This document shows, one piece after another, positions 51,093 to 57,053 of a DNA stretch of 57,053 nt. The DNA is taken from NCBI GenBank assembly GCA_036835325.1, contig DAITMF010000017.1:1-57053 (forward strand). Direction: 5' to 3'. How positions within the stretch are numbered: position 1 is the first letter of the stretch; each line of letters begins with the position of its first letter. The position numbers were made by a program, and so were the translations under genes. The notes below the pieces were generated by a model, which saw only the letters and a program-made list of their open reading frames with translations, was not told the DNA's origin and searched no databases. This stretch comes from CAMCHP01 sp036835325. Its GTDB lineage: Bacteria > Bacteroidota > Bacteroidia > Flavobacteriales_D > Sanyastnellaceae.

Positions 51093-52145
51093 TTAGAAGT
51101 CGGCGTCCATCGTGAATTCTTGGCTCGAAGCCGATGCGCCATTGGCTACACCTGCTTTTTGGTACTCAGCCACACGCTTCTCGAAGAAGTTGGTTTTACC
51201 CTGTAGCGAGATGAGATCCATGAAGTCAAACGGATTGTTTACGTTGTACACCTTATCGTTGCCGAGCTCAACGAGCAAGCGGTCAGCAACAAATTCGATG
51301 TACTGCGACATCAAGTCAGAGTTCATGCCTATGAGCTTCACAGGAAGTGCATCGATGATGAAGTCTTTCTCAATGGCTACCGCGTCGGTGATGATTTTCT
51401 CAACGGTTTTCTTGGGCAGCTTGTTCACGAGGTGGTTGTTGTACAGCAAGCAAGCGAAATCGCAGTGCATGCCTTCGTCGCGTGAAATCAGCTCATTGCT
51501 GAAGCTGAGGCCCGGCATCAAGCCGCGTTTTTTCAACCAGAAGATGCTGCAGAAGCTGCCTGAGAAGAAGATGCCCTCCACTGCGGCGAAGGCCACCAAA
51601 CGCTCGGCGAAGCTGCCGTTTTCAATCCAGTTCAACGCCCAGTCGGCTTTTTGCCTTACGCATTCGAGGGTTTCGATGGCGTTGAACAAGCGCTTCTTCT
51701 CGGTATTGTCTTGAATGTAGGTGTCAATCAGCAGCGAGTAGGTCTCCGAGTGGATGTTCTCCATCATGATTTGGAAACCGTAGAAGAATTTGGCCTCGGT
51801 GTACTGCACTTCAGCCACGAAGTTCTCGGCGAGGTTTTCGTTCACGATGCCGTCGCTGGCCGCGAAGAACGCAAGCACGTGCTTCACAAAGTAACGCTCA
51901 TCTTCGTTCAGCTTGGTGTTCCAGTCTACCAGGTCAGCCCCCAAATCAATCTCCTCGGCAGTCCAAAAGCACGCTTCTGATTTCTTGTAGAAATTCCAGA
52001 TGTCGTCATGTTCAATCGGAAACAACACGAAGCGGTTCGGGTTGTCGGTCAGAATGGGCTCCTCCACCGTTGTGTTCTTTGGGAGCACCTCTTCAATGGC
52101 CATTTGCTTTTCTTGTTCCATGGGTTTGGGGGCTAGTTGATCCAT
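51093..52145 (-). CDS. nrdB: Ribonucleoside-diphosphate reductase, beta subunit (class Ia)
   Basis: 350 aa from the chosen ATG; 336 from ATG 52103 (MAIEEVLPKN), nearer the usual length. It houses the diiron-tyrosyl radical cofactor. Visible ligands and neighbours: WTAEEIDLGADLVDW, then FFYGFQIMMENIHSETYSLL with Glu and His ligands and the radical Tyr region, and ISRDEGMHCDFA near 240 with Glu and His ligands. The long frame up to 52259 has no support. It is first in the nrdB-nrdA operon. Confidence 0.93.
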   Translation of the reverse strand: MDQLAPKPMEQEKQMAIEEVLPKNTTVEEPILTDNPNRFVLFPIEHDDIWNFYKKSEACFWTAEEIDLGADLVDWNTKLNEDERYFVKHVLAFFAASDGIVNENLAENFVAEVQYTEAKFFYGFQIMMENIHSETYSLLIDTYIQDNTEKKRLFNAIETLECVRQKADWALNWIENGSFAERLVAFAAVEGIFFSGSFCSIFWLKKRGLMPGLSFSNELISRDEGMHCDFACLLYNNHLVNKLPKKTVEKIITDAVAIEKDFIIDALPVKLIGMNSDLMSQYIEFVADRLLVELGNDKVYNVNNPFDFMDLISLQGKTNFFEKRVAEYQKAGVANGASASSQEFTMDADF

Positions 52146-52480
52146 TACGCTGTTTATTGAAAACCTCGTTTGCGGGTTAATTATTGTTGAACTTCGTTGA
52201 ATTGCCGTGGTTCTCAGGGGGTTAAACCTGGTGCTTTGGGAGAGATCCGCTAGCGTCAACCGGCCTTACAAAAGTTGCCAATAACCACCCTTGAGTCAAC
52301 CTTAAACAATTCACATTGACCCGAAGTTTTGAACACCGATGTAGGACAATGGCGTGAAACGTTCGTGAAACCTACACGCTCTAAAAAATGACTGTTGTTA
52401 TTAACCTCTCATTGCCCTACTTTTTTGGCACAGTTTTAGACATTACCGTCCGAAAGAGGGCTGAAGCCCTTGAATTTGCT

Positions 52481-52501
52481 CATTTTTTGGGTGGATGGAT
52501 G
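52481..52501 (+). repeat. Dispersed T-run/GGATGGATG element, copy 8
   Basis: Six T, GGGT, then GGATGGATG. The first bases form one arm of a 7-bp inverted repeat with 52513-52519. Confidence 0.6.
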
Positions 52502-52672
52502 CGCTGTGCCGTCATCCACAAAATGCCCTTTTTTACCTTCGACCGGAGATTTTAACGTTTTATTGGTGACGATTTAACACGCTCGGAAGGGGGTAAACTG
52601 ACAGTGTGTCGCCTTTCAAATGGATGGCATCATTTTCGCCGTGTGTTTTGGCCTGCGGGCCACCGAAGATTG

Positions 52673-52680
52673 TATTTTTG
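52673..52680 (+). promoter_or_regulatory. secA promoter
   Basis: TATTTTTG is a perfect TAnnTTTG match, with a TTTTG -33-type element at 52646-52650 (22-bp gap). The ATG is 43 nt downstream. Confidence 0.65.
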
Positions 52681-52723
52681 CTCCCGCTGCAACGCAACTT
52701 TGTAATATACGTATCCGAACCCC

Positions 52724-56062
<3,339 letters not shown>

Positions 56063-56076
56063 GTACTGCACGCCAA

Positions 56077-57000
56077 TCAAAACAACGAAGGCTGCTCCGG
56101 AGATCGGGGCAGCCTTATTTGTACGTTGAGGTGGCGTTGCATGGCGGCGGCAAAGAGCGCGCAGCTCTCGGGCGTGGTGACGCTGTTGGGTTGGTGCATG
56201 AGCAGGTGCACCTCAGTGAGACCGCCGGTGTGCCAGTCGGCAATGCGGGCGGCCCATTCGTTCAAACGTGTTTCATCGCTCGGGTGGAGGTCATTGCCGC
56301 CGAAGCGGAGCAGTAAAAAGGGCGCCGTGACGCGCATGTGCACGGCATCGCGACGTCCGGCCGTGTCAGAAATCACCGCGCCGATGCCCAATTCTTCCAT
56401 CGCACGCCATACGTTTTCTGCGGCTGCGTCGTCCGTAAACCAATCGGGGTGTCTGAATTCAACAGCCAAGGCCAGTTCGCGTGGCCAGCGGCGCAGGTAG
56501 TCGATGAGTACCGGGGCACTTTTGGGCGCGAAATTGGGCGGCAGTTGAATGAAGCAAGGGCCGCGCTTCACGCCCAAGGCCAACAGCGCCTCAATGAATT
56601 CATCGGTGAGGCCTTCGCAGTTGTTGAAGCGCCGGTAGTGGGTGATGAGTTGGGGAAATTTCGGACAAAACCGAAAGTCGTCATCGGCGTAGCCTGCCCA
56701 TTTCGCCAAGGTCTCGGGCGGATGAATCTTGTAGTGCGTAGCGTTCAACTCAAGTGTGCCGAATTGCTTGCAGTACCACAGCGGCATGTCTTTTTGTGCG
56801 AGTTTGGCCGGGTAAATTTTGCCCTTCCACTCGGGAATGTTCCACATGGTGCCGCCCACGCGCACCTCGAGGGGTTTGCCCGGGGCATGGCGCAGCAGCC
56901 GTTGGGTTTGCGGGTGGTCAGCGGGCAAGCGCAAATCAAGCCCGTCAACGCCATCGAGTTTGCCGTATTTCATGCTGTAAAAATCGGAAATGCGCAGCAT
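56077..57000 (-). CDS. DUF72 (YecE-like) protein
   Basis: 307 aa TIM-barrel protein of the DUF72 family. Typical elements: WNIPEWKGKIYP, FGTLELNATHYKIHP, FRFCPKFPQLITH, and FIQLPPNF. Function is unproven. ATG 57000 or ATG 56973 (MKYGKLDGV) could be the start. The last 11 codons lie inside the SecA terminator hairpin, so the same DNA is protein-coding on one strand and terminator on both. Confidence 0.88.
   Translation of the reverse strand: MLRISDFYSMKYGKLDGVDGLDLRLPADHPQTQRLLRHAPGKPLEVRVGGTMWNIPEWKGKIYPAKLAQKDMPLWYCKQFGTLELNATHYKIHPPETLAKWAGYADDDFRFCPKFPQLITHYRRFNNCEGLTDEFIEALLALGVKRGPCFIQLPPNFAPKSAPVLIDYLRRWPRELALAVEFRHPDWFTDDAAAENVWRAMEELGIGAVISDTAGRRDAVHMRVTAPFLLLRFGGNDLHPSDETRLNEWAARIADWHTGGLTEVHLLMHQPNSVTTPESCALFAAAMQRHLNVQIRLPRSPEQPSLF
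56088..56120. terminator. Bidirectional terminator between secA and DUF72
   Basis: AAGGCTGC and GCAGCCTT form an 8-bp stem, extended by CCG/CGG after one mismatch, with a 5-nt loop. Short T-rich tracts follow in both directions. It lies inside the 3' end of the DUF72 coding region. Confidence 0.75.
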
Positions 57001-57027
57001 TCACGTACTTTGCACCGAACGAACCGC

Positions 57028-57053
57028 ATGGAAACCCCGAACGAACCGATTGA
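57028..57053 (+). CDS. Start of a gene truncated by the window end
   Basis: ATG followed by codons for ETPNEPI; a TACTTTG box (one nt short of TAnnTTTG) lies about 20 nt upstream. Divergent from DUF72. Only nine codons are visible, so this is a weak call. Confidence 0.35.

Larger units (their letters stand above)
52146..52723. other. 578-bp divergent gap between nrdB and secA
   Basis: The gap holds a compact hairpin (AGGGC, TGAA, GCCCT at 52457-52470), dispersed-element copy 8, an inverted repeat GTGGATG/CATCCAC (52491-52497 and 52513-52519) that uses the element, and the secA promoter. The nrdB promoter is not obvious, and I see no typical NrdR box. No ORF is convincing. Confidence 0.55.

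Overview
The window looks like a chromosomal piece from a free-living member of the Bacteroidetes, most probably Flavobacteriales and near the Cryomorphaceae/Schleiferiaceae. This is inferred from gene content, not from a search. The signs are: proteins with type IX secretion (T9SS) sorting domains, PorP/SprF-family outer-membrane proteins, a giant SprB-repeat adhesin, many lipoproteins with a Cys lipobox, and Bacteroidetes-type promoters (TAnnTTTG) instead of sigma-70 boxes. Gene density is high and several gene pairs overlap. No tRNA, rRNA, CRISPR array, transposase or prophage gene was seen.

Layout. 1-448: no convincing gene; a 13-bp x4 tandem repeat, two GCGAAGC mini-hairpins and a terminator. 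449-7204 (minus): a tetR-tolC-adaptor-RND efflux operon with a candidate TetR operator upstream. 7378-7887: a stand-alone biotin carboxyl carrier protein. 8006-20281 (plus): a T9SS surface cluster made of two successive pairs, each a type-B-sorted secreted protein followed by a PorP/SprF protein. The second secreted protein has 3130 residues and 36 SprB repeats, 15 of which form a three-copy higher-order repeat with an exact 1188-bp period. 20333-25141: glycosyltransferase, small lipoprotein, SprT-like protein, aminotransferase, mannose-1-phosphate guanylyltransferase and YraN. 25142-25439: a possible small RNA ending in a strong terminator. 25440-26832: an AbiEi/AbiEii toxin-antitoxin pair with a palindrome on its promoter.

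26839-36511: mutS, a dockerin-bearing secreted protein, an outer-membrane protein, an S41 peptidase lipoprotein, a coiled-coil membrane protein and a large T9SS-sorted CotH-kinase protein. 36628-41491: rluB-type pseudouridine synthase, copper P-type ATPase, gamma carbonic anhydrase and trpS. 41631-48435: a lipoprotein, then a minus-strand DUF4856-imelysin-HTTM-TonB receptor operon that looks iron-related, with a palindrome at its promoter. 48602-52145: class Ia ribonucleotide reductase (nrdB-nrdA). 52724-57053: secA, a DUF72 protein and the first codons of a gene that leaves the window.

Two patterns cut across genes. First, a dispersed short element (a T-rich run followed by GGATGGATG) occurs at least eight times, mostly in leaders and gaps but sometimes read through as protein, including the signal peptide of the gene at 30634. 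Second, in at least five genes the promoter -7 box ends exactly 4 nt before the ATG, which predicts leaderless mRNAs. The two meet at 30601-30680, where one perfect 16-bp inverted repeat acts as terminator of one gene, carries the promoter of the next in its loop, and continues into that gene's signal peptide.
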